A stretch of 64,000 nucleotides of DNA, taken from contig DASVQP010000007.1 of assembly GCA_036389135.1 (NCBI GenBank), forward strand, positions 1 to 64,000. The letters are read 5' to 3'. The notes under the pieces were generated by a model. It ran no database searches. It was given only the letters and a program-made list of their open reading frames with translations, and was not told where the DNA came from. The stretch comes from Longimicrobium sp. GTDB taxonomy: Bacteria; Gemmatimonadota; Gemmatimonadetes; Longimicrobiales; Longimicrobiaceae. Positions 32,526 to 40,127 of this stretch are shown piece by piece. Within the stretch, counting starts at the first letter, position 1. The number at the start of each line of letters is the position of its first letter. A program made the translations under genes and the position numbers.

Positions 32526-33032
32526 CTACTCGGCCTGCGTCTGCGCGATGAGCTTCTTGACCGCGCGGACGGCGTTCTTCTCCAGGAACTTGGCCATCGC
32601 CTCCTCTTCCAGCAGGCTCTCCTGGAGGAGGGGGAGGCACTCGTTCTCGCCCATCGCGGTGGCGATGGCGATGGCGGTGCGGTAGGCCGCGATCTCGTAG
32701 TGCTCGATGCGCAGGCCAGACCCGATGTCGAAGGCCTCGAGGATCGGCTTGGACGGCTTCTCCTCCGACTTGAAGGAGTCGTGCTCCTCGCGGAGCCCGA
32801 TCGCCGCCTCGCACTTCTCCGCCCTGGCCTTCTCGCCGAGCACCTTGAAGACTTCCTGGATGCGCTCGATCTGCCCTTCCGTCTCCCGCACGTGCTCCTC
32901 CAGACGGGCCTTCATCTCCGGGCTGTTGACCTCGCGCGCCATCCCCTTGGTGCCGGTCAGGAACTTCCGTTCGGCGTAGAGGATGTCGCCCAGCTCGTGC
33001 AGGAGGAGCTCCCGCATCTCCGTAACCGCCAT
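32526..33032 (-). CDS. DUF892 / YciE-YciF family ferritin-like protein
   Basis: A 168-residue four-helix protein of the YciF/DUF892 stress family. LLLHELGDILYAERKFLTG, EEHVRETEGQIERIQEVF, the GLRIEHYEIAAYRTAIAIA helix and LLQESLLEEEAMAKFLEK carry the Glu/His residues expected for a ferritin-like di-iron site (E in HELxD, ExxH in IEHYE, LLEEE). It probably protects against oxidative or osmotic stress. The GlsB gene 12 bp upstream on the same strand suggests a two-gene stress operon. Confidence 0.88.
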   Translation of the reverse strand: MAVTEMRELLLHELGDILYAERKFLTGTKGMAREVNSPEMKARLEEHVRETEGQIERIQEVFKVLGEKARAEKCEAAIGLREEHDSFKSEEKPSKPILEAFDIGSGLRIEHYEIAAYRTAIAIATAMGENECLPLLQESLLEEEAMAKFLEKNAVRAVKKLIAQTQAE

Positions 33033-33044
33033 TCGTTCGCTCCG

Positions 33045-33302
33045 TTAGACGTGCGAGCGGCGGCCGGCGACCATGCGGTACAGCGCCAGCAGGATCAGCG
33101 CCCCGATGACGGAGCCGATCAGCCCGGCCTTGTTGTCGCCGTTGCCGCCCATCACGGTGTTCCACAGGAACCCGCCGACCACGGAGCCCGCGATGCCCAG
33201 CAGGATCGTCACGATGATGCCACCCGGATCACGGCCCGGCATGATGAGCTTGGCAATGGCGCCAGCGATCAGGCCGAGGATGATCATCCAAAGGATATTC
33301 AT
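33045..33302 (-). CDS. GlsB/YeaQ/YmgE family stress membrane protein
   Basis: An 85-residue membrane protein with three hydrophobic helices and the family phrase GLIAGAIAKLIMPGRDPGG then IIVTILLGIAGSVVGGFLW and GLIGSVIGALILLALYR. It is small, general-stress linked and of unknown mechanism. ATG 33302 is preferred (GAGG seven bases upstream); an in-frame ATG four codons upstream exists. Co-directional with and 12 bp from the DUF892 gene. Confidence 0.9.
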   Translation of the reverse strand: MNILWMIILGLIAGAIAKLIMPGRDPGGIIVTILLGIAGSVVGGFLWNTVMGGNGDNKAGLIGSVIGALILLALYRMVAGRRSHV

Positions 33303-33390
33303 GGTTCGCCTCACGAACGGGTGAAATCGTCGGCCCCCAATGGACCGCCGTCAAAGCCGCGTCCAACGCAATTCAGGTGCCGAACGGGGG

Positions 33391-33475
33391 AAGTGCGTGA
33401 GTGCGGGAGTGCGTTGGTGCGCGAGTGAGGAGGGGACTGGGGCGGAGTGCAACGTGCTAAGTGCTGAGTGCTGAA
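33391..33475. repeat. heptanucleotide array (GAGTGCG / AAGTGCT)
   Basis: AAGTGCGTGAGTGCGGGAGT and further GCGTTGG/GCGCGAG units, then AACGTGCTAAGTGCTGAGTG. Same unit family as at 5196 and 10505. Confidence 0.7.
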
Positions 33476-33531
33476 CGACATTGCAGTCTTCTTTGCCCGA
33501 TCATTCCGCCTCGGCAAAAGCATACGGCGAT

Positions 33532-33593
33532 CTCACACAGAGACACGGAGGGAAAACGAAAGGGCGCAGAGCCATCTCTGTGGCTCCGCGCCC
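33532..33593. repeat. CTCACACAGAG palindrome, truncated copy 4
   Basis: The left end CTCACACAGAGACACGGAGG is intact; GGGCGCAGAGCC and GGCTCCGCGCCC pair around ATCTCTGT. The right terminal repeat is absent, and a heptamer array follows directly. Confidence 0.7.
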
Positions 33594-33620
33594 TCACTTG
33601 GCACCAGGCACTGGCCACCA

Positions 33621-33711
33621 GGCACTTAGGACTCAGGACTCAGGACTCAGGACTCAGGACTCAGGACTCAGGACTCAGGACTCAGGACTCAGGACTCAGG
33701 ACTTAGGACTT
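33621..33711. repeat. heptanucleotide array, about 12 copies of AGGACTC
   Basis: The longest and most uniform array: AGGACTC repeated about 12 times, with TTAGGAC units at both ends. It overlaps the stop codon and last codons of the DHH gene. Uniformity suggests recent expansion or active slippage. Confidence 0.9.
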
Positions 33712-34862
33712 TCCTCCTCGAACACGTCATCCAGGTGCTCCACCCCCGCGGCCTCAAAGATCTTGCGGCGGATGCGGCGGTCGAAGAGGGCCCACTTCAG
33801 GCGCTGCTGCTCGTCGTCGTCATCGTCGCCGGTGAGGAAGCCGACGTCGATCTCGAAGCCGCCGGCGCGGGAGCGGCCGCCGCCGTAGGGACGGCCGCGC
33901 GGGTCGTTGCCCAGGCACTCCTTGAGGAAGCGGTCCACGTGCAGCGTCGCCTTGTTGGTGCGCAGGCTGCCGGAGATCACCTCGCGCCCCTCGTCGCCGT
34001 CTTCCAGCAGGCCGTAGACGATGACCGTGTGGACGTTCTCCTCGGTGAGGAGGAAGTCCGCGGCCTGGGGGATGGCGTCGCGGTCCGCCAGGCGCACGCA
34101 GCCCACGCCCGCCACCGAGAAGCCGCTGCGCACCACGCGGCTGCGCAGCGCTTCCTCGATGATGCGCAGCGTGGCGTGCGACTTCTGCACGCAGAGCACG
34201 CGTTCCAGGAGCACCGAGTCCATGAAGCGGCTCAGGTACGCGGCGGCGCGGTACTCCGGCGGGCGCGCGTGGACGAAGCCGTCCGTCTCGCTGTGCAGGC
34301 CGTGCATCAGCGCCGTGGCCAGGCGCACGTGCGCCTCGTTGCCCGGTTCCAGCGTCAGCAGCTCGCCGCTCTCCAGGTACTCGGAGATCAGTGTGGCCGC
34401 CGCGCCCACGGGGCGCACGTCGGAGAAGATGGGGTCGAGCACGCCCTGCGCATCGTGGTGGTCGATCACCGCCAGCGTCGGCACGCCGGCGGCGGCGAGG
34501 CGCTCCGTGAGGTGCGTGGTGGTGCCCTGGTTGTCTACGAAGACGGCGGCGTTGTACCCGTCCAGCTCCAACCCTTCCTCGTACGGCACCAGGTGCAGCT
34601 CCAGGAGGTTGACCAGCGCGAGGTTTTCCGGGTGGCTGATCTTGCCGTCGTACATCACGTCCACCTCCACGCCGAAGCGCCGCGCGATCTCCAGGTACGC
34701 GAGCCCCGTGGAGATGGCGTCCGGGTCCGGGAAGTCCTGGATGGCCACCACGTGCTTCTCGCCGCGCCGGCTGGAGAGGAGGCTCGCCAGCTCGGCCGCG
34801 CGCGTCGCGCTCTCTTCGAGCGGCGTGGGGGGCTTCTCCAACGTCTGCACGGGTTCGGACAT
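33696..34862 (-). CDS. DHH family phosphoesterase
   Basis: A 388-residue protein of the DHH/DHHA1 superfamily, which includes NrnA oligoribonucleases and c-di-AMP phosphodiesterases. Metal-site motifs are IQDFPDPDAISTGLA (DxD), AVFVDNQG and VIDHHDAQG (DHH). DHHA1-like features follow (SGFSVAGVGCVRLADRDAI, then GSLRTNKATLHVDRFL and a Gly-rich GGGRSRAGGF substrate loop). It may degrade short RNA or a cyclic dinucleotide; motifs do not decide. The last residues ESPKS and the TGA stop come from the flanking AGGACTC array. It is preceded by a CTCACACAGAG palindrome at 34940. Confidence 0.82.
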   Translation of the reverse strand: MSEPVQTLEKPPTPLEESATRAAELASLLSSRRGEKHVVAIQDFPDPDAISTGLAYLEIARRFGVEVDVMYDGKISHPENLALVNLLELHLVPYEEGLELDGYNAAVFVDNQGTTTHLTERLAAAGVPTLAVIDHHDAQGVLDPIFSDVRPVGAAATLISEYLESGELLTLEPGNEAHVRLATALMHGLHSETDGFVHARPPEYRAAAYLSRFMDSVLLERVLCVQKSHATLRIIEEALRSRVVRSGFSVAGVGCVRLADRDAIPQAADFLLTEENVHTVIVYGLLEDGDEGREVISGSLRTNKATLHVDRFLKECLGNDPRGRPYGGGRSRAGGFEIDVGFLTGDDDDDEQQRLKWALFDRRIRRKIFEAAGVEHLDDVFEEESPKS

Positions 34863-34939
34863 CGCTCGCGTCTTCCGGGGGTCGGGTTCCTTCCGCTGCG
34901 CTGATGGCGAGCGCCGTGCCAGCGCACTGCAACTGCTGG

Positions 34940-35024
34940 CTCACACAGAGACACAGAGCCACAGAGAGAACAACAAAAACAAGTTCTCTGTGGCTTGCGG
35001 TTCCCTCTGTGTTCTCTGTGTGAG
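34940..35024. repeat. CTCACACAGAG palindrome, copy 5
   Basis: A complete copy: CTCACACAGAGACACAGAGC at the left, GTTCTCTGTGTGAG at the right, with AACAAGTTCTCTGTGGCTTG near the centre pairing to AAGCCACAGAGAAC-like sequence. It lies between two co-directional minus-strand genes. Confidence 0.8.
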
Positions 35025-35046
35025 GCTGTTTCTTTGGATGGCTGCG

Positions 35047-35478
35047 TCACTCGCAGGCCTGGATCGTGAAGCTGCCTTCGAGGATGCGTACGATGTGGAG
35101 CTCGTCGAAGCCCTCGGCGAGGGTGGGGCGCTCCAGGCGCTTGAGGGTGCCAAAGATCCCGCTCGGCGGCACCTGGCGCGGGCGGCCGGCGTTGCGCGCC
35201 ACGGAGCCCTTTGGGTCGGGCTCAAAGAAGTAGCCGATGGTGCGGAAGCCGGCCGCGCGCGCCGGGGCCAGGTAGCGCGCCCGCTCGGCGACGGTCGGGT
35301 TGGTGTTGTCGATGACGAAGCGCTGCCCCGCCGCGATGCACGCCTCCATCAGCAGCCGCTCGCGCCGCCGCGTGCGCACCATGTCCAGGCTGATGCGCAG
35401 GTGCGTGTCGAAGAAGCGCTCGCGGTAGAAGGTCGACTTCCCCGAGGCCTGGATTCCCACAAGGATCACGGCTTCCAT
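35047..35478 (-). CDS. P-loop kinase-like ATP-binding protein
   Basis: A 143-residue P-loop protein like the polynucleotide-kinase/adenylate-kinase-type AAA_33 group. It starts MEAVILVGIQASGKSTFYRERF with Walker A GIQASGKS, then ISLDMVRTRRRERLL, the Walker B-like FVIDNTNPTVAERARYLAPA, and a lid Arg region SVARNAGRPRQVPPSGI. It likely phosphorylates a small molecule or nucleic-acid end; substrate unknown. Start ATG 35478; the longer frame upstream overlaps the divergent esterase gene and has no homology. Confidence 0.8.
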   Translation of the reverse strand: MEAVILVGIQASGKSTFYRERFFDTHLRISLDMVRTRRRERLLMEACIAAGQRFVIDNTNPTVAERARYLAPARAAGFRTIGYFFEPDPKGSVARNAGRPRQVPPSGIFGTLKRLERPTLAEGFDELHIVRILEGSFTIQACE

Positions 35479-35581
35479 GCGGCGGTGGCTCCGCGAGAAC
35501 GGTGCCCTGTGGACACCGGGGCGTGCGAGTTGCTCACCCGTCGGCTGGAACCGGGCGGCGGCACTCTGCGCAGGGGGAGGG

Positions 35582-36259
35582 ATGGGAGCACCGAGCGGCG
35601 GAGAGGACGGAAGGGTCGCGGCGCGGCCGGGGACGCCCTCCGGCACGGTGGAGCCGGGGCTGCAGCGCCTCGCGCTCGCCGGGACGGAGGCGCTGCTGTA
35701 CGTGCCCGCCGGCTACCGGCCCTACACGCCCGCGCCGCTCGTGCTGGCGCTGCACGGGGCCGGCGGCACCGCGCGGCACGGCCTCGATCCGCTGCACGGC
35801 TTCGTGGACGACCTGGGATTCGTGCTGCTCGCGCTCAAGTCGGCGGGGCGCACCTGGGACGTGATCCTGGGCGGCTTCGGCGCGGACGTGCGGGCGATCG
35901 ACGGCGCGCTGGCGCACGTCTTCGGGCGCGTGGCGGTGGACCCGGAGCGGATCGTCGCCAGCGGGTTCTCGGACGGCGCATCGTACGCGCTCTCGCTGGG
36001 GATCACCAACGGCGATCTGTTCAGGCGGATCGTCGCCTTCTCGCCCGGGTTCGCGAGGCCGGGGAAGCAGCACGGGGCTCCGCACATCTTCGTGTCGCAC
36101 GGCACGCGGGACTCGGTGCTCCCCATCGACGCGTGCAGCCGCCGGCTCGTCCCGCGGCTGCGGGGTGCGCGGTATCCGGTGGAGTACCGCGAGTTCGACG
36201 GCGGCCACACCATCCCGGCGAAGATCGCGCAGGAAGCGGCGCGGTGGATGGTGGAATGA
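35582..36259 (+). CDS. alpha/beta hydrolase, phospholipase/PHB-depolymerase-like
   Basis: A 225-residue alpha/beta hydrolase. YVPAGYRPYTPAPLVLALHG contains the oxyanion HG element, the nucleophile elbow is SGFSDGASYAL (Gly-x-Ser-x-Gly), the acid is in SHGTRDSVLPID, and the catalytic His in FDGGHTIP. No signal peptide, so cytosolic. Resembles the esterase / poly-hydroxybutyrate depolymerase group. ATG 35582 has a strong GGGGGAGGG site; the in-frame ORF back to 35477 overlaps the divergent kinase start and is not homologous. Confidence 0.82.
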   Translation: MGAPSGGEDGRVAARPGTPSGTVEPGLQRLALAGTEALLYVPAGYRPYTPAPLVLALHGAGGTARHGLDPLHGFVDDLGFVLLALKSAGRTWDVILGGFGADVRAIDGALAHVFGRVAVDPERIVASGFSDGASYALSLGITNGDLFRRIVAFSPGFARPGKQHGAPHIFVSHGTRDSVLPIDACSRRLVPRLRGARYPVEYREFDGGHTIPAKIAQEAARWMVE

Positions 36260-36262
36260 CGA

Positions 36263-36291
36263 GAGGCGCGGAGAACGGGTCTCCGCGCCTC
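36263..36291. terminator. bidirectional terminator hairpin
   Basis: GAGGCGCGGAGA and TCTCCGCGCCTC (12 bp perfect stem, ACGGG loop) lie between convergent genes, 4 bp after the hydrolase stop. The stem is nearly the same sequence as the hairpin at 3903. Confidence 0.8.
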
Positions 36292-36317
36292 CGGGGCATC
36301 CTCGTGCTGCGTCGCCC

Positions 36318-37043
36318 TCAGGGGCGGTAGCGCAGGCGTACGTCTTCGTCGCGCTCCATGATCACCGGCACGCCGTCGATGAGGCCGGGCTGGAACCTGC
36401 GGCTGAGGAGCGAGTCGTGCACCCAGCGATCGAGCTCCCTCTCGCCGGAGGAGCGCACCACCTCGAGGCTGCGGATCTCGCCCTGCGTGCCCACGATCAC
36501 CCGCACGCGCATCGGCGGGGGAGCCTGCTGCTGGTCGATTGCGGCGGTGACCAGCTCGAACCGCGTGGTGGAGCGGGGCTGGCAGACCTCGGAGCGCCCG
36601 ACGCGCACGACGGTCTCGGCGGCGGGGTCCACGCGCAGCCGCACGCTCCACGGGTTCCCCGGGCGCTGCGCGCGGATCGACTGGCGCACCAGCGCGGTGA
36701 GCTGCGGCTCCTCGCCCTGCGGAAGCCAGTAGTCGATCGGCGCCACGCGCTCCACGCTCCCGTTCGCCGCGAAGGCGACCGAGTAGAGCGCCGTCATCTT
36801 GCCGTCTCTGATCGGGTTGTCCTTGGCGAAGCTGGCCATGCTCTGCGCCAGCGCCGCGGAGTCCGCCAGCGCGGCGACGGAGGGGAGGGTGCCCGGCTGC
36901 CGCACGGTGGTACACCCCTCGCGAGGGGCGGGCTTGTCGGTCAGGAGCTGCGGGTCGCGGGCACGCTGGGCATCCACCGGAGCGGCGAACGCAACGGCGA
37001 AGACGAGCGCACCGAGCGCCGTCCCACGGAGGGAATGGGTCAT
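36318..37043 (-). CDS. periplasmic TonB C-terminal-like domain protein
   Basis: A 241-residue secreted protein: signal MTHSLRGTALGALVFAVAFAAPVDA, then a domain with two cysteines (REGCTTV, SEVCQPR). The C-terminal ~75 residues read MRVRVIVGTQGEIRSLEVVR and then LDRWVHDSLLSRRFQPGLIDGVPV, the pattern of TonB_C energy-transducer ends. There is no N-terminal membrane anchor or Pro-rich span, so it is not a classical TonB; it may be a stray TonB-C adaptor. Its start faces the SET gene across a 115 bp region containing a dyad operator candidate. Confidence 0.7.
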   Translation of the reverse strand: MTHSLRGTALGALVFAVAFAAPVDAQRARDPQLLTDKPAPREGCTTVRQPGTLPSVAALADSAALAQSMASFAKDNPIRDGKMTALYSVAFAANGSVERVAPIDYWLPQGEEPQLTALVRQSIRAQRPGNPWSVRLRVDPAAETVVRVGRSEVCQPRSTTRFELVTAAIDQQQAPPPMRVRVIVGTQGEIRSLEVVRSSGERELDRWVHDSLLSRRFQPGLIDGVPVIMERDEDVRLRYRP

Positions 37044-37122
37044 GAGAAGGTTGGCTTTTGGAGGGGTTCGTGCGGACCCGCGGGTGGTCCATCCGCTGAA
37101 TAGTAGCGAGTTGCGCCCCGTC

Positions 37123-37140
37123 CGACAACGTTTGTAGTCG
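37123..37140. promoter_or_regulatory. 18 bp dyad, BlaI/MecI-like operator candidate
   Basis: CGACAACGTTTGTAGTCG is a two-fold dyad with half-sites CGACAACG and CGACTACA. It resembles the GACTACA-NN-TGTAGTC operators of BlaI/MecI repressors. It lies 19 bp before the SET gene start and upstream of the divergent TonB-C gene. A related dyad is at 49024. No BlaI gene is in the window. Confidence 0.4.
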
Positions 37141-37158
37141 CTACTTCACAGGAAACGA

Positions 37159-37626
37159 ATGCCCGAAAACAAGTTCTCCGTCACGAAGGGGCTGGCGATG
37201 CGCCGGTCCAAAATCCACGGCCGTGGCGTGTACGCGCGCGTGCCAATATCAGCCGGCACCCGCATCGTGGAGTACACGGGCGAGCGGATCACCATGGACG
37301 AAGCGGAGGCCCGCTATCCCGAGGATCCGGACACGGTCTACCACACCTTCCTCTTCGCCCTGGAGGATGGCGCGGTGCTCGACGCGGCGTTCCGGGGCAA
37401 CATCGCGCGGTGGATCAACCACTCGTGCGACCCCAACTGCGAGGCGGTTGAAGAGGACGGACGCATCTTCATCGAGTCCCTGCGCGACATCGCGCCGGGC
37501 GAGGAGCTGGCGTACGACTACCACTTCATTCTGGAGGTGCGCCACTCCCCCGCCATGAAGCGCCGCTACCCCTGCATCTGCGGCGCCCCCAACTGCCGCG
37601 GGACGATGCTGGCCAAGAAGCGGTGA
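37159..37626 (+). CDS. SET domain protein-lysine methyltransferase
   Basis: A 155-residue protein that is almost entirely a SET domain. RSKIHGRGVYARVPISAGTR (SAM-binding start), NHSCDPNC (87-94, pseudoknot SAM/active-site motif), GEELAYDYHF (catalytic Tyr) and a post-SET CIC...CRG zinc cluster (Cys139, 141, 146) that needs NHSC Cys90 to complete it. It should methylate lysine on a protein using SAM. Such compact bacterial SET proteins are widespread but poorly characterised. AGGAAACG precedes ATG 37159. Confidence 0.9.
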   Translation: MPENKFSVTKGLAMRRSKIHGRGVYARVPISAGTRIVEYTGERITMDEAEARYPEDPDTVYHTFLFALEDGAVLDAAFRGNIARWINHSCDPNCEAVEEDGRIFIESLRDIAPGEELAYDYHFILEVRHSPAMKRRYPCICGAPNCRGTMLAKKR

Positions 37627-37773
37627 CGTGCGCTGATCCGCCGGCAGGGGCCTGATCATCACGCCGCCCCCTCCCTGCATCGACCGGCGACCTGACTACG
37701 CTATATCGGATGCACTGCACCAACTGGGAAACATACCATTTAGATGAAACCGGTGTGCATTCTGACCGGCTTG

Positions 37774-37952
37774 TCTCACGCAGAGCCGCAGAAACGCAAG
37801 GGAGAGAACAACAGAGAAAAGCTCACACAGAGGCCACAGAAGGAACTGAAAGCCACAGAGAAAACCTTGATGCGGTTCTCTCTGTGGTTCGTGTCTCTGT
37901 GTGAGCCATGCAGTTTCAGTTCTCTCCTGCGTCTCTGCGCCTCTGCGTGAGA
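37774..37952. repeat. nested palindromes: CTCACACAGAG element inside a TCTCACGCAGAG element
   Basis: The outer arms TCTCACGCAGAGCCGCAGAA (37774 on, continuing to GGGAGAGAAC) and GTTCTCTCCTGCGTCTCTGC to CTCTGCGTGAGA (ending 37952) pair with each other. They are interrupted by a complete CTCACACAGAG element (37822-37905). It lies between the convergent SET and histidine-kinase genes; the gap 37627-37994 otherwise holds no gene. Confidence 0.85.
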
Positions 37953-37994
37953 CTTCCCTTTCCGGCTTTGCACAAAAATGAACGACGAATGGTA

Positions 37995-39086
37995 TCACTT
38001 GCCCGTCTGGACTGGGAGCATCACGCGCACCGCCGTGCCGGCCCCATCGCGCGGCGATACGTCGAGACTCTGATCCGACCCGTAGAGGTGTTCAAGCCGT
38101 GCCCGCAGGTTCGCCAACCCGACCCCGTGCCCAGAGGTGTCGCTCTTCCCCGAGATCCCTACACCATCATCCTCAACCGTGATCACCACGTGATCGTCAA
38201 GCTGCTCTGCCCGGATCTGCACGTGCCCGCCCTGCACGGATGGGGAGATGCCATGCCGGATCGCGTTCTCCACCAGAGGCTGGAGGATCATGTGCGGGAC
38301 GAGAAGACGGCTTGAGCACCTGACCTCGATCGTGAGCCTCAGCCGCTGGCCGAACCGAATCTGTTCGATTTCGAGATAGGGCTGCAGCTCGGCGACCTCT
38401 TGCTCGAGCTCGACGAGCTGGGTATCGGTCGCTCGAATCGTCGTCCGAAGGTGATCCGCGAGTCGGCTGACCATCTGATCGGCAGCCAACGGGTCGCGGT
38501 GCAGCAAAGTGGATATGGAATGCAGAGTGTTGAACAGGAAGTGTGGTTCCAGCTGCGCTTTGAGCCTGCCGAGCTGTGCCCGGACCAGCTCCTCGCGCAA
38601 CTGAACCTCTCGCAGCTCGCGCTCGCGGTGCTTGACGATGTAAACCCAGCCGTAACTTGCCAGGAGCAGGCCCAGATAGGTCAGCAGCCTGGGTGCGAAG
38701 CTACGGGTAATGCCCTGGGCGAGTGGTGCGCGCGGAAACCCCGCCCAGCCAAGTATCTCGCGCTCTACGAGGTAGCGGGCCAGCAGGAGAGTGATCGCGG
38801 CAGCCAGATTCAACAGGACCACGGACGTCCAGCCAAACCTCTCGAAGCTGACCTTGCGGGACACGAAAATGGCCGCTGCGCTGAGCAGGCCCCACATGTA
38901 CATGTCGGTCATCCCCATCACGAAGGCATCCGCGGGGGGGCGAGGCGGACCGGTGAACCGGAAACTGATCAGATTCAGAAGGCTCGTCATGAGCCCGAGA
39001 AGCGACCATCCAGCGAAAGCCAGCGCAGGCCAATACAGCGACGATCGAACGGTGGGATGCTCGTTCGCGGGCTGCCTCATCATCAC
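37995..39086 (-). CDS. LytS/YehU-type sensor histidine kinase
   Basis: A 363-residue membrane kinase. About four transmembrane helices (WPALAFAGWSLLGLMTSLLN, then TDMYMWGLLSAAAIFV, LLNLAAAITLLLARY and LLTYLGLLLASYGWVYIV) are followed by a coiled linker and the His_kinase domain. His182 lies in EPHFLFNTLHS, the N-box is LVENAIRHGI, and the G-box region ITVEDDGVGI and HGVGLANLRARL is intact. No extracytoplasmic domain, so it probably senses a membrane signal. Its stop/start overlaps the regulator gene (39083-39086), and the regulator lies downstream of it only in coordinate terms; the regulator is read first. Confidence 0.9.
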   Translation of the reverse strand: MMMRQPANEHPTVRSSLYWPALAFAGWSLLGLMTSLLNLISFRFTGPPRPPADAFVMGMTDMYMWGLLSAAAIFVSRKVSFERFGWTSVVLLNLAAAITLLLARYLVEREILGWAGFPRAPLAQGITRSFAPRLLTYLGLLLASYGWVYIVKHRERELREVQLREELVRAQLGRLKAQLEPHFLFNTLHSISTLLHRDPLAADQMVSRLADHLRTTIRATDTQLVELEQEVAELQPYLEIEQIRFGQRLRLTIEVRCSSRLLVPHMILQPLVENAIRHGISPSVQGGHVQIRAEQLDDHVVITVEDDGVGISGKSDTSGHGVGLANLRARLEHLYGSDQSLDVSPRDGAGTAVRVMLPVQTGK

Positions 39087-39880
39087 TGGGAGGGTGTGGA
39101 CGGCAAGTCCCGGCTGGAGACGATGCGTACTGCCCTCTCGAGTTTCTCCCGGCAGCCCCGGCTGGAATTCAACTTCGTTCCGTCCCGCAACGTCACGATG
39201 TACTCCCCCTGGAAGACGGATTCGACCTCGGTAATCAGCGACGTGCGTACCATCGTCGAGCGGTGGATCCGCACGAACTCGCTCGGATCGAGCTGCTCCT
39301 CGATCCGCCCCATCTGCTCGCGAAGCAGATAGGACGTCCCGGCCGTGTGGAGCCGCAGGTAGTTCCCCTCGGACGTGACGAGGTTGATGTCCTCCACGCG
39401 GACGATCGTATGCCGCACTCCGGTTCGGATCGTAAACTGATCCACGTAGGAGGAACCCCGGTTCAACGACTGGAGAACCTGCTCCAACCTGTCCGAGATT
39501 ACTGCCTGATCGGTCCGGAAAAGCTGATCGCGAACGCGGCCCAGAGTTTCGAGGAAGCGTTCACGTGTGAATGGCTTCATGAGGTAGTCCAGCGCGTGAA
39601 CTTCAAAGGCTCGTACGGCATGGCGATCGAAGGCAGTCACGAATACGGTCAGCGGCATGTTCCTCACGCCGACCTCCTCTACGACCCCGAAGCCGTCGAG
39701 GCCGGGCATCTGGATGTCGAGGAAGACGAGGTCGGGCGATAGCTTCCGAACCGCGGCCGCTGCCGCGGACCCGTTCTCCGCCTCTCCAACGACACGGAAG
39801 CCCGTCTCTTGAACGAGCAGAGAGCGGATTCGCTCGCGTGCGAGGGCCTCGTCATCGACGATTAGAACCCGGATCTCCAT
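39083..39880 (-). CDS. LytTR-family response regulator
   Basis: A 265-residue regulator. The receiver domain (MEIRVLIVDDEALARERIR, Asp55 in VFLDIQMPG, Lys in YLMKPF) is followed by a LytTR DNA-binding domain (FTIRTGVRHTIVRVEDINL, then SEGNYLRLHTAG, RIHRSTMVRTSLITEVE and the terminal LNSSRGCREKL). Overlap with the kinase gene (ATGATG region) makes them one transcription unit, regulator first. ATG 39880 has AGGA upstream; ATG 39922 would add 14 residues. No typical LytTR direct-repeat target is recognised nearby. Confidence 0.9.
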   Translation of the reverse strand: MEIRVLIVDDEALARERIRSLLVQETGFRVVGEAENGSAAAAAVRKLSPDLVFLDIQMPGLDGFGVVEEVGVRNMPLTVFVTAFDRHAVRAFEVHALDYLMKPFTRERFLETLGRVRDQLFRTDQAVISDRLEQVLQSLNRGSSYVDQFTIRTGVRHTIVRVEDINLVTSEGNYLRLHTAGTSYLLREQMGRIEEQLDPSEFVRIHRSTMVRTSLITEVESVFQGEYIVTLRDGTKLNSSRGCREKLERAVRIVSSRDLPSTPSQ

Positions 39881-39992
39881 TCGGTCCTGTGGTGCTGGCG
39901 TGCCCGTCTGTGCTCCCAACATCCTGCCACCATCCTTCGGACCCAGTCAATAGGAGCACGCAGGAGACCGCTCACGAACTACAGGAGAAGCA

Positions 39993-40076
39993 TCACACAG
40001 AACACAGAGGCAACGGCGAGGGCACAGACAACTTCTTTGGCCCTTCTTTCTTTCTCCCTCTGTGTCTCTGTGTGAG
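39993..40076. repeat. CTCACACAGAG palindrome, copy 7
   Basis: TCACACAGAACACAGAGG and CCTCTGTGTCTCTGTGTGAG are the inverted arms; the centre (CAACTTCTTTGG) has diverged. A lone half of the CTCTGCGTGAGA element lies at 40103-40121 next to the transporter stop. Confidence 0.75.
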
Positions 40077-40127
40077 CCCATCCGTTCTCGTCCTTTCCTC
40101 ATCTGCGCGTCTGCGTGAGACCCGCCG

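Noticed and set aside
36318-37043. Calling the gene TonB
   Set aside because: Only the C-terminal domain resembles TonB; the N-terminal anchor and Pro-rich span are missing, so TonB function is not supported.
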